Below, one piece after another: positions 1-5,885 of a DNA stretch of 5,885 nt. The position numbers were made by a program, and so were the translations under genes. The notes beneath the pieces are model-generated. The model did not search any database, had not been told where the DNA came from, and saw nothing but the letters and a program-made list of their open reading frames with translations. The first letter of the stretch is position 1, and each line of letters opens with the position of its first letter. This stretch comes from Anaerolineae bacterium CG2_30_58_95 (GTDB lineage: Bacteria > Chloroflexota > Anaerolineae > Anaerolineales > Villigracilaceae), in the NCBI GenBank assembly GCA_001872165.1, contig MNXK01000093.1, positions 1 to 5,885 of the forward strand. Direction: 5' to 3'.

Positions 1-411
1 CAACCAGGCGTCCCGACATACACGTGCCGGGGCGCTTGGCGTTTAACGGGGGAGTGCGCCGCGCCAGACAGGTTGACCTTTCTGTTCAGCGGAGGAGTTT
101 GAGCTATAGGAGAGTATATTGAACTAGCATCCGATTATTCCCCCTCGCGTCCGCTCGCGGGAAGCCGCGTCCAACCGCAGGGGGGAAGCTGGCTCGCGCC
201 TTACGTCCACGCCGCCGCTCGCAGGGTGACTATAACTGCTCAATAATTGTTAGGGTTGACCTTGAAAATTATTGGATAAAAATCATGGTCGCCCCCAAGA
301 ATTATCGAGGAAAAATCAAGGTCTGGCAATTATTTTGTTGATTGGGCGTGCAGGTGAGCCGAGCGGCCGGTTGTGCGCGGCGGCACGGTCCGCGGGGTGG
401 AGGAAAACCAA
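1..411. other. Gene-free stretch at the window's left edge
   Basis: No coding region can be supported here. All three forward frames close within about 120 bases of the edge, and their short peptides resemble no family I recognise, so a gene tail entering from the left cannot be shown. The first 240 bases are GC-rich. They contain a weak dyad, CCCCCT at 140-145 against AGGGGGG at 179-185, and a CGCGTCC direct repeat at 146-152 and 166-172. From about 239 to 340 the composition turns AT-rich and carries the inverted repeat listed separately. The short open frames crossing 302-533 on both strands are low-complexity readings of the palindromic repeat and are not called as genes. Confidence 0.6.
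242..334. repeat. AT-rich two-part inverted repeat
   Basis: Two blocks are repeated in inverted order around a loop of about 50 bases. AATAATTG (242-249) pairs with CAATTATT (327-334), and GACCTTGA (258-265) pairs with TCAAGGTC (316-323). The gap between the blocks is 8 bases on the left and 3 on the right, so the arms pair with a bulge. The element is distinctly AT-richer than its surroundings. It could be a small non-autonomous mobile repeat, a structured transcript, or chance. There is no ORF, no tRNA-like fold and no convincing promoter; TTGACC at 256 followed after 16 bases by AAAAAT is weak. Confidence 0.4.
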
Positions 412-502
412 TTAACACAAAGGACACGACGGAACACGAAGGCGATGCCCTGAGCCTGTCGAAGGGAAAAATTTCGTCCCACTTCGTGTCCTTCGTGGTT
501 AA
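412..502. repeat. Composite palindromic repeat downstream of hutU
   Basis: The arms at 412-432 and 482-502 are inverted copies. Allowing one bulged base, about 18 of 20 positions match around the core AAGGACACGA. The right arm contains tandem CTTCGTG units, and a further ACACGAAGG copy lies at 434-442. The loop holds a second motif, CCCTGAGCCTGTCGAAGGG (448-466), whose ends CCCT and AGGG can also pair. Both motif types resemble short repeats that I recall as dispersed in many bacterial genomes; that is memory, not a search. The element starts 9 bases beyond the hutU stop. Read on the minus strand, the hairpin is followed by a moderately T-rich stretch (TTAATTGGTTTTCC), so it may also end the rrf2-hutU transcript. 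Confidence 0.6.
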
Positions 503-510
503 AAGGTTTC

Positions 511-2163
511 TCACTTCAGCATCGGCATCTTGATCCCATGCCGCTTGGCCGCCTCGACCGCGATCGCGTAGCCTGCATCCGCGTGGCGGACGATGCCCAG
601 GCCCGGGTCAGTGGTCAGGACACGCTCCAGCCGCCGCGCGGCTTCGGGCGTGCCGTCCGCCACGATGACCTGGCCGGCGTGCTGGCTGTAGCCGATGCCC
701 ACCCCGCCGCCGTGGTGGAACGAGACCCAGGTCGCACCGCCGACGGCGTTGATGAGCGCGTTCAGGATCGGCCAGTCGGAGACCGCGTCCGTGCCGTCTT
801 TCATGGCCTCGGTCTCGCGGTTCGGGCTGGCGACCGAGCCAGAGTCCAGGTGGTCGCGCCCGATCACGATGGGGGCTTTGAGAATGCCCTTGGCCACCAT
901 CTCGTTGAATTTCAGCCCGGCCTTGAGGCGCTCGCCGTAGCCCAGCCAGCAGATGCGCGCCGGCAGTCCCTGGAAGGGGACTTTTTCGCGCGCCATCTTC
1001 AGCCAGCGGCGCAGGTGGTCGTCCTGGGGAAAGAGTTCCAGGATGGCTGCGTCGGTCTTGTAGATGTCTTCCTTCTCGCCCGAAAGCGCCACCCAGCGGA
1101 ACGGCCCCTTGCCCTCGCAGAACAATGGGCGGATGTAAGCCGGGACGAAGCCAGGGAACTCGAAGGCGTCCGTCACGCCGTAATCGTAGGCGCGCTGGCG
1201 CAGGTTGTTGCCGTAGTCGAACACCTCCGCGCCCCTGCGCTTGAATTCCAGCATGGCCTGGACGTGCTTCGCCATCGAAGCCATGGATTTCTTTTCGTAT
1301 TCTTTCGGATTGGACTTGCGCAGCTCCTCGGCGGCGGCCACGCTCAAGCCCGAGGGCACGTACATCAGCACGTCGTGGGCGGGCGTCTGGTCGGTGACCA
1401 CGTCGGGAGTCACGCCGCGCGCCGCCAGCTCGTAATAGACGTCAGCCGCGTTGCCGATCAAACCAATGGACTTGGGTTTTTGCTGCCCTTTGGCTTCCTC
1501 GACCTGCGTCATGGCCTCTTCGAGCGTGTCCACCACCGTATCCACGTAACCGATCTCGAGGCGGCGTTTGGCGCGCGCCGGGTCCACTTCGACGATCAGG
1601 CCGACGCCCTCGTTCATGGTGATGGCCAGCGGCTGCGCGCCCCCCATCCCGCCCAGACCGGCGGTGAGAGCAAATTTACCTTTGAGAGAACCCCAGCCGC
1701 GCAGTTTGGCCAGCGCGCCGAAGGTCTCGTAAGTGCCTTGCAGGATGCCCTGCGTGCCGATGTAGATCCACGAACCGGCGGTCATCTGGCCGTACATGAT
1801 GAGACCCTGGGCGGCCAGCTTGTCGAAGTGCTCCTGCGTGGCCCAGTGCGGGACGAGGTTGGAGTTGGCAATGAGCACGCGCGGGGCGTCGCGGTGCGTC
1901 TTGAAGATGGCTACCGGCTTGCCGGATTGCACCAACAGCGTCTCGTCATCTTCGAGATTCTTGAGCGACTCGAGGATGGCGTCGAAACACTCCCAGTTGC
2001 GCGCCGCCTGTCCGCGCCCGCCGTAGACGACCAAATCCTGCGGGCGCTCGGCCACTTCCGGGTCGAGGTTATTCTGGATCATGCGGTAGGGAGCTTCGGT
2101 CAGCCAGGATTTACAAGTGAGTTGCGTCCCGCGCGGGGCACGGACAGTACGAGGCATAGACAT
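511..2163 (-). CDS. hutU: Urocanate hydratase (urocanase)
   Basis: This enzyme converts urocanate plus water to 4-imidazolone-5-propionate, the second step of histidine degradation, in the cytoplasm. It uses tightly bound NAD+ as an electrophilic cofactor rather than a redox carrier. The 550-residue product has the family's usual length (about 550-560) and is collinear throughout. Visible signatures are [11 protein letters not shown] (31-41), [17 protein letters not shown] (47-63), the glycine-rich [10 protein letters not shown] (169-178), and [14 protein letters not shown] (399-412), whose Cys405 matches the conserved active-site cysteine. Near the C-terminus are [17 protein letters not shown] (435-451) and [18 protein letters not shown] (481-498). 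An AAGGAG ribosome site lies at 2168-2173. It is 4 bases from the chosen ATG and 10 from a second ATG at 2157, so the start is uncertain by two codons. The gene sits 13 bases behind the Rrf2 regulator, probably as one transcript. No hutH, hutI or hutG is in view. Confidence 0.97.
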   Translation of the reverse strand: MSMPRTVRAPRGTQLTCKSWLTEAPYRMIQNNLDPEVAERPQDLVVYGGRGQAARNWECFDAILESLKNLEDDETLLVQSGKPVAIFKTHRDAPRVLIANSNLVPHWATQEHFDKLAAQGLIMYGQMTAGSWIYIGTQGILQGTYETFGALAKLRGWGSLKGKFALTAGLGGMGGAQPLAITMNEGVGLIVEVDPARAKRRLEIGYVDTVVDTLEEAMTQVEEAKGQQKPKSIGLIGNAADVYYELAARGVTPDVVTDQTPAHDVLMYVPSGLSVAAAEELRKSNPKEYEKKSMASMAKHVQAMLEFKRRGAEVFDYGNNLRQRAYDYGVTDAFEFPGFVPAYIRPLFCEGKGPFRWVALSGEKEDIYKTDAAILELFPQDDHLRRWLKMAREKVPFQGLPARICWLGYGERLKAGLKFNEMVAKGILKAPIVIGRDHLDSGSVASPNRETEAMKDGTDAVSDWPILNALINAVGGATWVSFHHGGGVGIGYSQHAGQVIVADGTPEAARRLERVLTTDPGLGIVRHADAGYAIAVEAAKRHGIKMPMLK

Positions 2164-2176
2164 GTTGCTCCTTCGA

Positions 2177-2587
2177 TCAGCTCGAATGCCCGTTCACCAA
2201 CTGGTCGAATTTCGTATCCTTCAATCGCCTGACCAACGTCTCCTGCGCCTCACACCAGATGGGCTTCAACGGGCACTCATCAGCGAAGGCGCACATCCCT
2301 TTTTCGCCAACGCACTCATTGAGCAGGATCGGGCCGTCAATGGCTTCGACGACATCCAACAGGGTGATTTCCTTCGCCTCGCGCGCCAGCGAGACGCCGC
2401 CGCGCGCCCCGCGTGAGGTGTGCAGCAAGCCGGCGATCGAGAGCTGGGAGATGATCTTGGCCAGGAACGAGGGAGGGATACGTTGTTCGTGGGCAACATG
2501 GCTGGTCGCGGCGCGCTGGTTGGGGCCTAGACGAGCCAGGTACAGTACCGCGCGAACCGCATAATCTGCCTGACGGGTGATCTGCAT
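2177..2587 (-). CDS. Rrf2-family transcriptional regulator, probable Fe-S sensor
   Basis: This is a 136-residue winged-helix DNA-binding protein of the IscR/NsrR/RirA type. The N-terminal [18 protein letters not shown] is typical. The helix-turn-helix region spans roughly 25-60 ([19 protein letters not shown]), the wing is [12 protein letters not shown] (58-69), and [12 protein letters not shown] (75-86) follows. Four cysteines lie at 92, 99, 105 and 112. The first three are placed like the Fe-S ligands of IscR and NsrR. The IscR ligand His is replaced by Lys108, while Asp8, the fourth ligand in Streptomyces NsrR, is present. A [4Fe-4S] or [2Fe-2S] cluster sensing redox, NO or iron is therefore likely, but the signal is unproven. 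The start at 2587 is chosen because the Rrf2 N-terminus begins exactly there after GAGGAAGG; a longer frame to 2824 runs into galK and is not credible. It heads a probable operon with hutU and may autoregulate. Confidence 0.93.
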   Translation of the reverse strand: MQITRQADYAVRAVLYLARLGPNQRAATSHVAHEQRIPPSFLAKIISQLSIAGLLHTSRGARGGVSLAREAKEITLLDVVEAIDGPILLNECVGEKGMCAFADECPLKPIWCEAQETLVRRLKDTKFDQLVNGHSS

Positions 2588-2614
2588 GTTACCTTCCTCT
2601 CGGCTAATCAGGAT

Positions 2615-2628
2615 AGAAATTATCTTCT
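2615..2628. promoter_or_regulatory. Imperfect dyad between rrf2 promoter and start
   Basis: AGAA (2615-2618) and TTCT (2625-2628) form a small inverted repeat with a 6-base AT-rich centre. It lies just downstream of the predicted rrf2 transcription start, where a repressor could block its own gene. The arms are short, so this is only a candidate operator. Confidence 0.2.
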
Positions 2629-2630
2629 TT

Positions 2631-2659
2631 ATTGTATAATTCCCCCCGCTTTGGGGCAA
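2631..2659 (-). promoter_or_regulatory. Sigma-70-like promoter for rrf2-hutU
   Basis: On the minus strand, TTGCCC (2654-2659) is followed after exactly 17 bases by TACAAT (2631-2636). These match 4/6 and 5/6 of the housekeeping consensus. Transcription would begin near 2624, leaving a leader of about 37 bases before the rrf2 ATG with its GAGGAAGG site. A short dyad, CCCC (2644-2647) against GGGG (2653-2656), lies within the spacer. Confidence 0.55.
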
Positions 2660-2716
2660 GTGATGGAGGTCATGCCTCAAATATGACACTTTACTCCGAT
2701 TTCTTATGAAAACAGA

Positions 2717-2722
2717 TATAAT
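2717..2722 (+). promoter_or_regulatory. TATAAT -10 box immediately before galK
   Basis: A perfect TATAAT ends 7 bases before the chosen galK ATG (2730), which would put the transcription start at or next to the start codon. No good -35 is seen at 16-18 bases; TTTACT at 2690 is 21 bases away. A second perfect TATAAT at 2635-2640 also lacks a -35 and would give a leader of about 83 bases. Confidence 0.35.
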
Positions 2723-2729
2723 CCCAGGC

Positions 2730-3923
2730 ATGGATTTACAGCCAACGATCACGCAGGCGTTCAGGAGTCGCTTCGCTGCACCCCCTGCCTTCATCATCCG
2801 CGCCCCGGGGCGGGTGAACATCATCGGCGAGCATACCGACTACAATGACGGCTTCGTCCTGCCGATGGCGATTGACCGCGCCGTGTGGATCGCCCTGCGC
2901 CCGCGCCGCGACCGGCAGGTGATCGTCCACTCGCTCGATTTCGACGAAGCCGCAGAATTTTCTCTCGATAACCTGCACAAGGGGAAAGGATGGCCCGAAT
3001 ATATCAAAGGCGTGGCCTGGGCGATGCAGGTTGAAAGGTTGAAGGCTTCGCCCCGAGGCTTCGTCGCGAGCGCTCAGCCGAGCGGCTCAGCCCGAGGGGT
3101 TGAAGGTTGGGAAGGTGTAGTGACAGGCGATGTACCCAAAGGCGCCGGGTTGTCGTCATCCGCCGCGCTGGAGCTGGCCGCGGCGCGGGCCTTCGCCGCC
3201 GTTTCGGACCTGGAATGGGAACCCGTTAAAATGGCCCGCCTGGGCCTGAAGGCCGAAGTCGAGTGGGTGGGTTTGAACTGCGGCATCATGGATCAGATGA
3301 TCTGCGCGGCAGCCCAGGCGGGTCACGCCCTCTTCCTGGACTGCCGCTCGCTCGACTTCGAACAAATCCCCCTGCCGGGCGGACTATCGGTCGCCGTATT
3401 GGATACCGCCACCCGCCGCGGCCTGGTGGATTCGGATTACAACGAGCGCCGCGCCCAGTGCGATGCCGCCGCGCGCTTCTTCGGTGTCCGCGCCCTGCGG
3501 GACGTGGACAGGCAGACCTTCGAGACGCGCGCCGGCCAGCTCGACCCGCTGACCCGCCGCCGCGCCCGGCACGTCATCCGCGAAAACGAGCGCGTGAGCC
3601 AGGCCGTCGCCGCCATGAGGCGTGGCGATATGGAGAGGCTTGGAGGCCTGCTGGATGCCAGCCACGCCAGCCTGCGTGACGATTTCGAGGTCTCCAGCCC
3701 GGCGCTGGACAGCATGGTGGAGATTGCCCGTCAGGCCGCGGGCTGTTTCGGGGTGCGCATGACCGGCGCGGGGTTCGGCGGCTGCGCCGTCGCCCTCGTC
3801 CGCGCCGAAAAGGTACAAGAGTTCAGCCTCCACGTGGCCCAGGAATATACGCGCCAGACCGGGCTGACGCCCAGTGTGTATATCTGCCAAGCCGCCGCCG
3901 GAGCAAGCCTGGTTCCTGCTTGA
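2730..3923 (+). CDS. galK: Galactokinase (GHMP kinase family)
   Basis: This cytoplasmic enzyme phosphorylates alpha-D-galactose with ATP to galactose-1-phosphate, the entry step of the Leloir pathway. The 397-residue product carries all three GHMP motifs. The first is the galactokinase signature GRVNIIGEHTDYNDG (27-41). The second is the ATP-binding GDVPKGAGLSSSAALE (133-148). The third is MTGAGFGGCAVAL (344-356). NCGIMDQ (183-189) places the catalytic base at Asp188, and Arg28 is the matching active-site arginine. The start at 2730 is preferred over an in-frame ATG at 2706 because it puts Arg28 at the same position as in E. coli GalK and because a TATAAT box lies inside the extra segment. 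Neither start has a clear ribosome site. About 18 residues (within 103-126), encoded by repeat-like DNA, are extra relative to E. coli GalK. No galT or galE is adjacent in this window. Confidence 0.95.
   Translation: MDLQPTITQAFRSRFAAPPAFIIRAPGRVNIIGEHTDYNDGFVLPMAIDRAVWIALRPRRDRQVIVHSLDFDEAAEFSLDNLHKGKGWPEYIKGVAWAMQVERLKASPRGFVASAQPSGSARGVEGWEGVVTGDVPKGAGLSSSAALELAAARAFAAVSDLEWEPVKMARLGLKAEVEWVGLNCGIMDQMICAAAQAGHALFLDCRSLDFEQIPLPGGLSVAVLDTATRRGLVDSDYNERRAQCDAAARFFGVRALRDVDRQTFETRAGQLDPLTRRRARHVIRENERVSQAVAAMRRGDMERLGGLLDASHASLRDDFEVSSPALDSMVEIARQAAGCFGVRMTGAGFGGCAVALVRAEKVQEFSLHVAQEYTRQTGLTPSVYICQAAAGASLVPA
3028..3110 (+). repeat. Repeat-bounded in-frame insertion inside galK
   Basis: Two tandem AGGTTGAA units (3028-3035, 3036-3043) and two related units, GGGTTGAA (3097-3104) and AGGTTGG (3104-3110), bracket a GC-rich core. 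The core contains GCTTCG twice (3045-3050, 3058-3063), GCTCAGCCGAG (3072-3082) followed by GCTCAGCCCGAG (3085-3096), the palindrome GAGCGCTC (3068-3075), and a small hairpin AGCCG/CGGCT (3076-3087). The outer repeats are 69 bases apart, an exact multiple of three. The encoded residues, about 103-126, are rich in Ala, Ser, Gly and Arg and fall between the conserved YIKG segment and the ATP-binding loop, where E. coli GalK is about 18 residues shorter. Confidence 0.55.
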
Positions 3924-3948
3924 CGCTTTAGAAAGGTTGTGCTAGTAT
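3920..3948 (+). promoter_or_regulatory. Extended -10 promoter for the LysM lipoprotein
   Basis: TTGACG (3920-3925, 5/6 of consensus) is followed after 17 bases by TAGTAT (3943-3948, 4/6), with TGC directly before it (3940-3942) as an extended -10. The -35 overlaps the galK stop codon. Transcription would start near 3955, giving a leader of about 44 bases. The dyad TGTG (3938-3941)/CACA (3949-3952) spans the -10 and could be a regulator site or chance. Confidence 0.5.
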
Positions 3949-3985
3949 CACACCATTGAGCTTATAGAAACATAGGCTCTCGAAC

Positions 3986-3992
3986 GAGGAGG
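3986..3992 (+). promoter_or_regulatory. Shine-Dalgarno site that sets the lipoprotein start
   Basis: GAGGAGG directly abuts an ATG at 3993, leaving no spacer, but lies 6 bases from the ATG at 3999. The latter spacing is normal for initiation, so 3999 is the chosen start. Confidence 0.75.
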
Positions 3993-3998
3993 ATGCTC

Positions 3999-4682
3999 AT
4001 GTCTAAGAAGTTTATCTCGATCCTGGCAGTTGGCATGGTTCTGGCTTTATTCCTGGTTGCGTGCGAGCGATCTGCATCTCAAGCTCCGTTGCCCACGCCG
4101 ACCGCAACTGGCAATCCGCCAGTGACCGACCCAATGCAGATGTTGCAAGCCCTGGCCACGCAGACAGCCCTGGCTGGGGCTGGGCTTCCGGTCAACAACA
4201 CTCCCACGCCGGACCTGACCAGCTCGCCCACCGTAGAGGGTACGTTACCCAGCCCGACGCCCACCTCCCTGATCCCTCCCACGGGTGCTCCAGGGATCAC
4301 AACCACACCAGCCACGCCGCTCGCCATCACGGTCACGCCCCCTATCCGGCCGGCGACCTATACGCTGCACGAGGGTGAATTCCCTTACTGCATCGCCCGT
4401 CGCTACAACATTGACCCAGACGTTTTGCTGTCGCTCAACGGCTTGAGCGGAGGACAGACGTTCAGCCCCGGCTTGGTGCTCACGATCCCGCAGACGGCCG
4501 CCGCCTTCCCCTCCCCGCGCGCCCTGATCCAACACCCGGCTACATATACCATCCAAGCGAACGACACCATCTACAGCATCGCCTGCAAATACGGGGATGT
4601 GGACCCGCTGGCCATCGCGGCGGTCAATGGCCTGACTGCGCCTTACACGCTGACTGCCGGCCAGTCCTTGAGCATCCCCTAA
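3999..4682 (+). CDS. LysM-domain lipoprotein with Pro/Thr-rich linker
   Basis: This is a 227-residue exported, membrane-anchored protein that probably binds peptidoglycan. The N-terminus is a lipoprotein signal: Lys3-Lys4, a hydrophobic core at about 5-20, and the lipobox LVAC (19-22), so Cys22 should be lipidated and become the mature first residue. Residues 28-118 form a Pro/Thr/Ser-rich, probably extended and surface-exposed linker. Two LysM domains follow, at about 119-164 and 181-227. Each starts ATYT and ends with a LxIP strand, and they contain LSLNGL and AAVNGL respectively. Each LysM carries one cysteine, Cys131 and Cys196. No catalytic domain is present, so a cell-wall anchoring or sensing role is inferred rather than hydrolysis. 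This layout is familiar from Chloroflexota surface proteins. The exact function is unknown. Confidence 0.88.
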   Translation: MSKKFISILAVGMVLALFLVACERSASQAPLPTPTATGNPPVTDPMQMLQALATQTALAGAGLPVNNTPTPDLTSSPTVEGTLPSPTPTSLIPPTGAPGITTTPATPLAITVTPPIRPATYTLHEGEFPYCIARRYNIDPDVLLSLNGLSGGQTFSPGLVLTIPQTAAAFPSPRALIQHPATYTIQANDTIYSIACKYGDVDPLAIAAVNGLTAPYTLTAGQSLSIP

Positions 4683-4708
4683 TGGTAGCTTGTACTGCCA
4701 GCTACCAT
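4682..4708 (+). terminator. Hairpin at the end of the LysM gene
   Basis: ATGGTAGCT (4682-4690) and AGCTACCAT (4700-4708) form a perfect 9-bp stem with a 9-base loop, beginning on the last base of the stop codon. The base sequence after it is TAAAAGC, with no T-run on either strand. It may therefore be a weak terminator, an mRNA 3'-end stabiliser or another small palindromic repeat. Confidence 0.4.
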
Positions 4709-4741
4709 AAAAGCAAACGCCTCATCGTCACCCAGGCAGGA

Positions 4742-4774
4742 AGACCTCACAGGTCTTGAAGACCTGTGAGGTCT
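4742..4774. repeat. Nested perfect palindrome upstream of the Nudix gene
   Basis: AGACCTCACAGGTCT (4742-4756) is followed by a 3-base loop, TGA, and its exact reverse complement (4760-4774). Each 15-base arm is itself a small inverted repeat, AGACCT-N3-AGGTCT, so the element can fold as one 15-bp hairpin or as two 6-bp hairpins side by side. No T-run follows. It ends 12 bases before the Nudix ribosome site. I recall similar ACCTCACAGGT/ACCTGTGAGGT palindromes as dispersed intergenic repeats in several phyla, which has not been searched here. Confidence 0.75.
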
Positions 4775-4798
4775 CAGTTTACTACTAGAGGTCATGAC

Positions 4799-5338
4799 AT
4801 GCCTTTCGAACTGATCAATTCCGAAATTGTCTATCCCGGCCGCGCTTTTACCATCCGCCGCGACCACTTACGCCTGCCAGACGGGCGCACGACCAAGTTC
4901 GACATCGTCGAGCATCATGGCTCGGTCGTCCTCATCCCGATTGATGATAAAGGCAACCTGCTCTTCGTCCGCCAGTACCGCCACGCGGCCAGCCAGTCCC
5001 TGCTCGAATTGCCGGCTGGCACCCTGGATGAAGGCGAAGCGCCAGAAGCCTGCGCCCGGCGCGAGGTGCGTGAAGAGACGGGCATGGCCGCCGACCAAAT
5101 CCAGCTCATCGGCGGATTCTTCCTCGCCCCGGGTTACTCCACGGAATACATGCACGTTTATCTGGCCACGAGCCTGCGCCACGATCCGCTGCAGGCCGAC
5201 GATGACGAATTCCTGCAAGTCGAAGCCTTTCCCCTGGCCGAGGCTTTGAAAATGGCCGAAAGCGGCGAAATCCCCGATTCCAAGTCGCTGGCAGCGCTGC
5301 TCCTGGCGCGCCCGCATCTGGAAAAGTACTTGAAATAA
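4799..5338 (+). CDS. Nudix hydrolase, ADP-ribose pyrophosphatase type
   Basis: This 179-residue cytoplasmic enzyme probably cleaves ADP-ribose or a related nucleoside-diphosphate sugar to AMP plus a sugar phosphate, using Mg2+. The complete 23-residue Nudix box runs from Gly74 to Met96 with Gly74, Glu80, Arg88, Glu89, Glu92, Glu93 and Gly95 in the required positions; REVREETGM (88-96) is the metal-binding helix. Pro111, 15 residues past the box within FFLAPGYSTE, is the feature that marks the ADP-ribose subfamily. The N-terminal strands (about 5-38) fit the dimer-swapped domain of such enzymes. The ATG at 4799 is chosen because AGAGG lies 7 bases before it (4787-4791). A longer frame starting with GTG at 4766 would begin inside the palindrome and is less likely. 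Other NDP-sugars remain possible substrates. Confidence 0.92.
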   Translation: MPFELINSEIVYPGRAFTIRRDHLRLPDGRTTKFDIVEHHGSVVLIPIDDKGNLLFVRQYRHAASQSLLELPAGTLDEGEAPEACARREVREETGMAADQIQLIGGFFLAPGYSTEYMHVYLATSLRHDPLQADDDEFLQVEAFPLAEALKMAESGEIPDSKSLAALLLARPHLEKYLK

Positions 5339-5342
5339 TTCA

Positions 5343-5395
5343 TCATGACATGTCGCAGTTTATTACATGTTTTAAATAACTATCGCAGGTCATGA
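5343..5395. promoter_or_regulatory. Two-tier dyad upstream of the pyruvate oxidoreductase
   Basis: The outer arms TCATGAC (5343-5349) and GTCATGA (5389-5395) are a perfect 7-bp inverted repeat. The inner arms AGTTTATT (5357-5364) and AAATAACT (5374-5381) match at 6 of 8 positions. Both pairs share one centre, base 5369. TCGCAG occurs twice as a direct repeat 30 bases apart (5353-5358, 5383-5388), and ACATGT occurs twice 17 bases apart (5348-5353, 5365-5370). There is no T-run, so an operator for a dimeric or tetrameric regulator fits better than a terminator. Confidence 0.45.
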
Positions 5396-5401
5396 GGGGG
5401 G

Positions 5402-5885
<484 letters not shown>

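Noticed and set aside
302..533. Small open frames of 63 and 70 codons on opposite strands
   Set aside because: Both are read through the palindromic repeat beside hutU, and their peptides reflect the repeat. Neither has a ribosome site.
538..2232. 564-codon open frame on the plus strand opposite hutU
   Set aside because: It mirrors the well-supported hutU gene, has no recognisable domain, is rich in Arg/Ala/Val/His/Asp as expected of GC-rich antisense frames, and lacks a ribosome site.
2588..2824. Upstream extension of the Rrf2 frame on the minus strand
   Set aside because: The extra 79 residues overlap galK's start and the promoter region. The family N-terminus begins exactly at the internal ATG, which has a good ribosome site.
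3263..3890. Several open frames on both strands overlapping galK
   Set aside because: Arg/Pro-rich or low-complexity translations with no family resemblance; galK motifs explain this DNA.
3938..3952. CRP-like site TGTG...TCACA before the LysM gene
   Set aside because: The spacing is one base short of the CRP pattern and the left arm is incomplete. It is mentioned only as a weak dyad in the promoter.

Overview
The window looks like chromosomal DNA from a GC-rich, probably anaerobic bacterium, most likely a Chloroflexota (Anaerolineae-like) genome. The pointers are the Pro/Thr-rich LysM lipoprotein, a single-chain pyruvate:ferredoxin oxidoreductase, high-GC codon use, and short palindromic repeats scattered between genes. 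This placement is inferred from gene style; there is no rRNA or other phylogenetic marker here.

Layout. Positions 1-510 hold no gene I can support. They contain an AT-rich inverted-repeat pocket (242-334) and a composite palindromic repeat (about 412-502) just past the end of hutU. On the minus strand, an Rrf2-family regulator with likely Fe-S cysteines (2177-2587) is followed after 13 bases by urocanate hydratase hutU (511-2163), and the two look like an operon. A 142-base divergent promoter region separates them from plus-strand galactokinase galK (2730-3923). Then come a two-LysM lipoprotein (3999-4682), a Nudix hydrolase of the ADP-ribose pyrophosphatase type (4799-5338), and the first 135 codons of pyruvate:ferredoxin oxidoreductase (5480 to the window edge).

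Function. The genes are mostly housekeeping catabolism: histidine degradation (hutU), galactose entry (galK), pyruvate oxidation to acetyl-CoA with reduced ferredoxin (nifJ/por), nucleotide-sugar clean-up (Nudix) and a cell-wall lipoprotein. Each plus-strand gene seems to have its own upstream region, so they need not form one operon.

I see no clearly new multi-gene system. The points most worth a second look are: an Fe-S-type Rrf2 regulator paired with a lone urocanase; an in-frame repeat-derived insertion inside galK; a 53-bp two-tier dyad upstream of the oxidoreductase; a nested perfect palindrome in front of the Nudix gene; and a galK start that may be leaderless.
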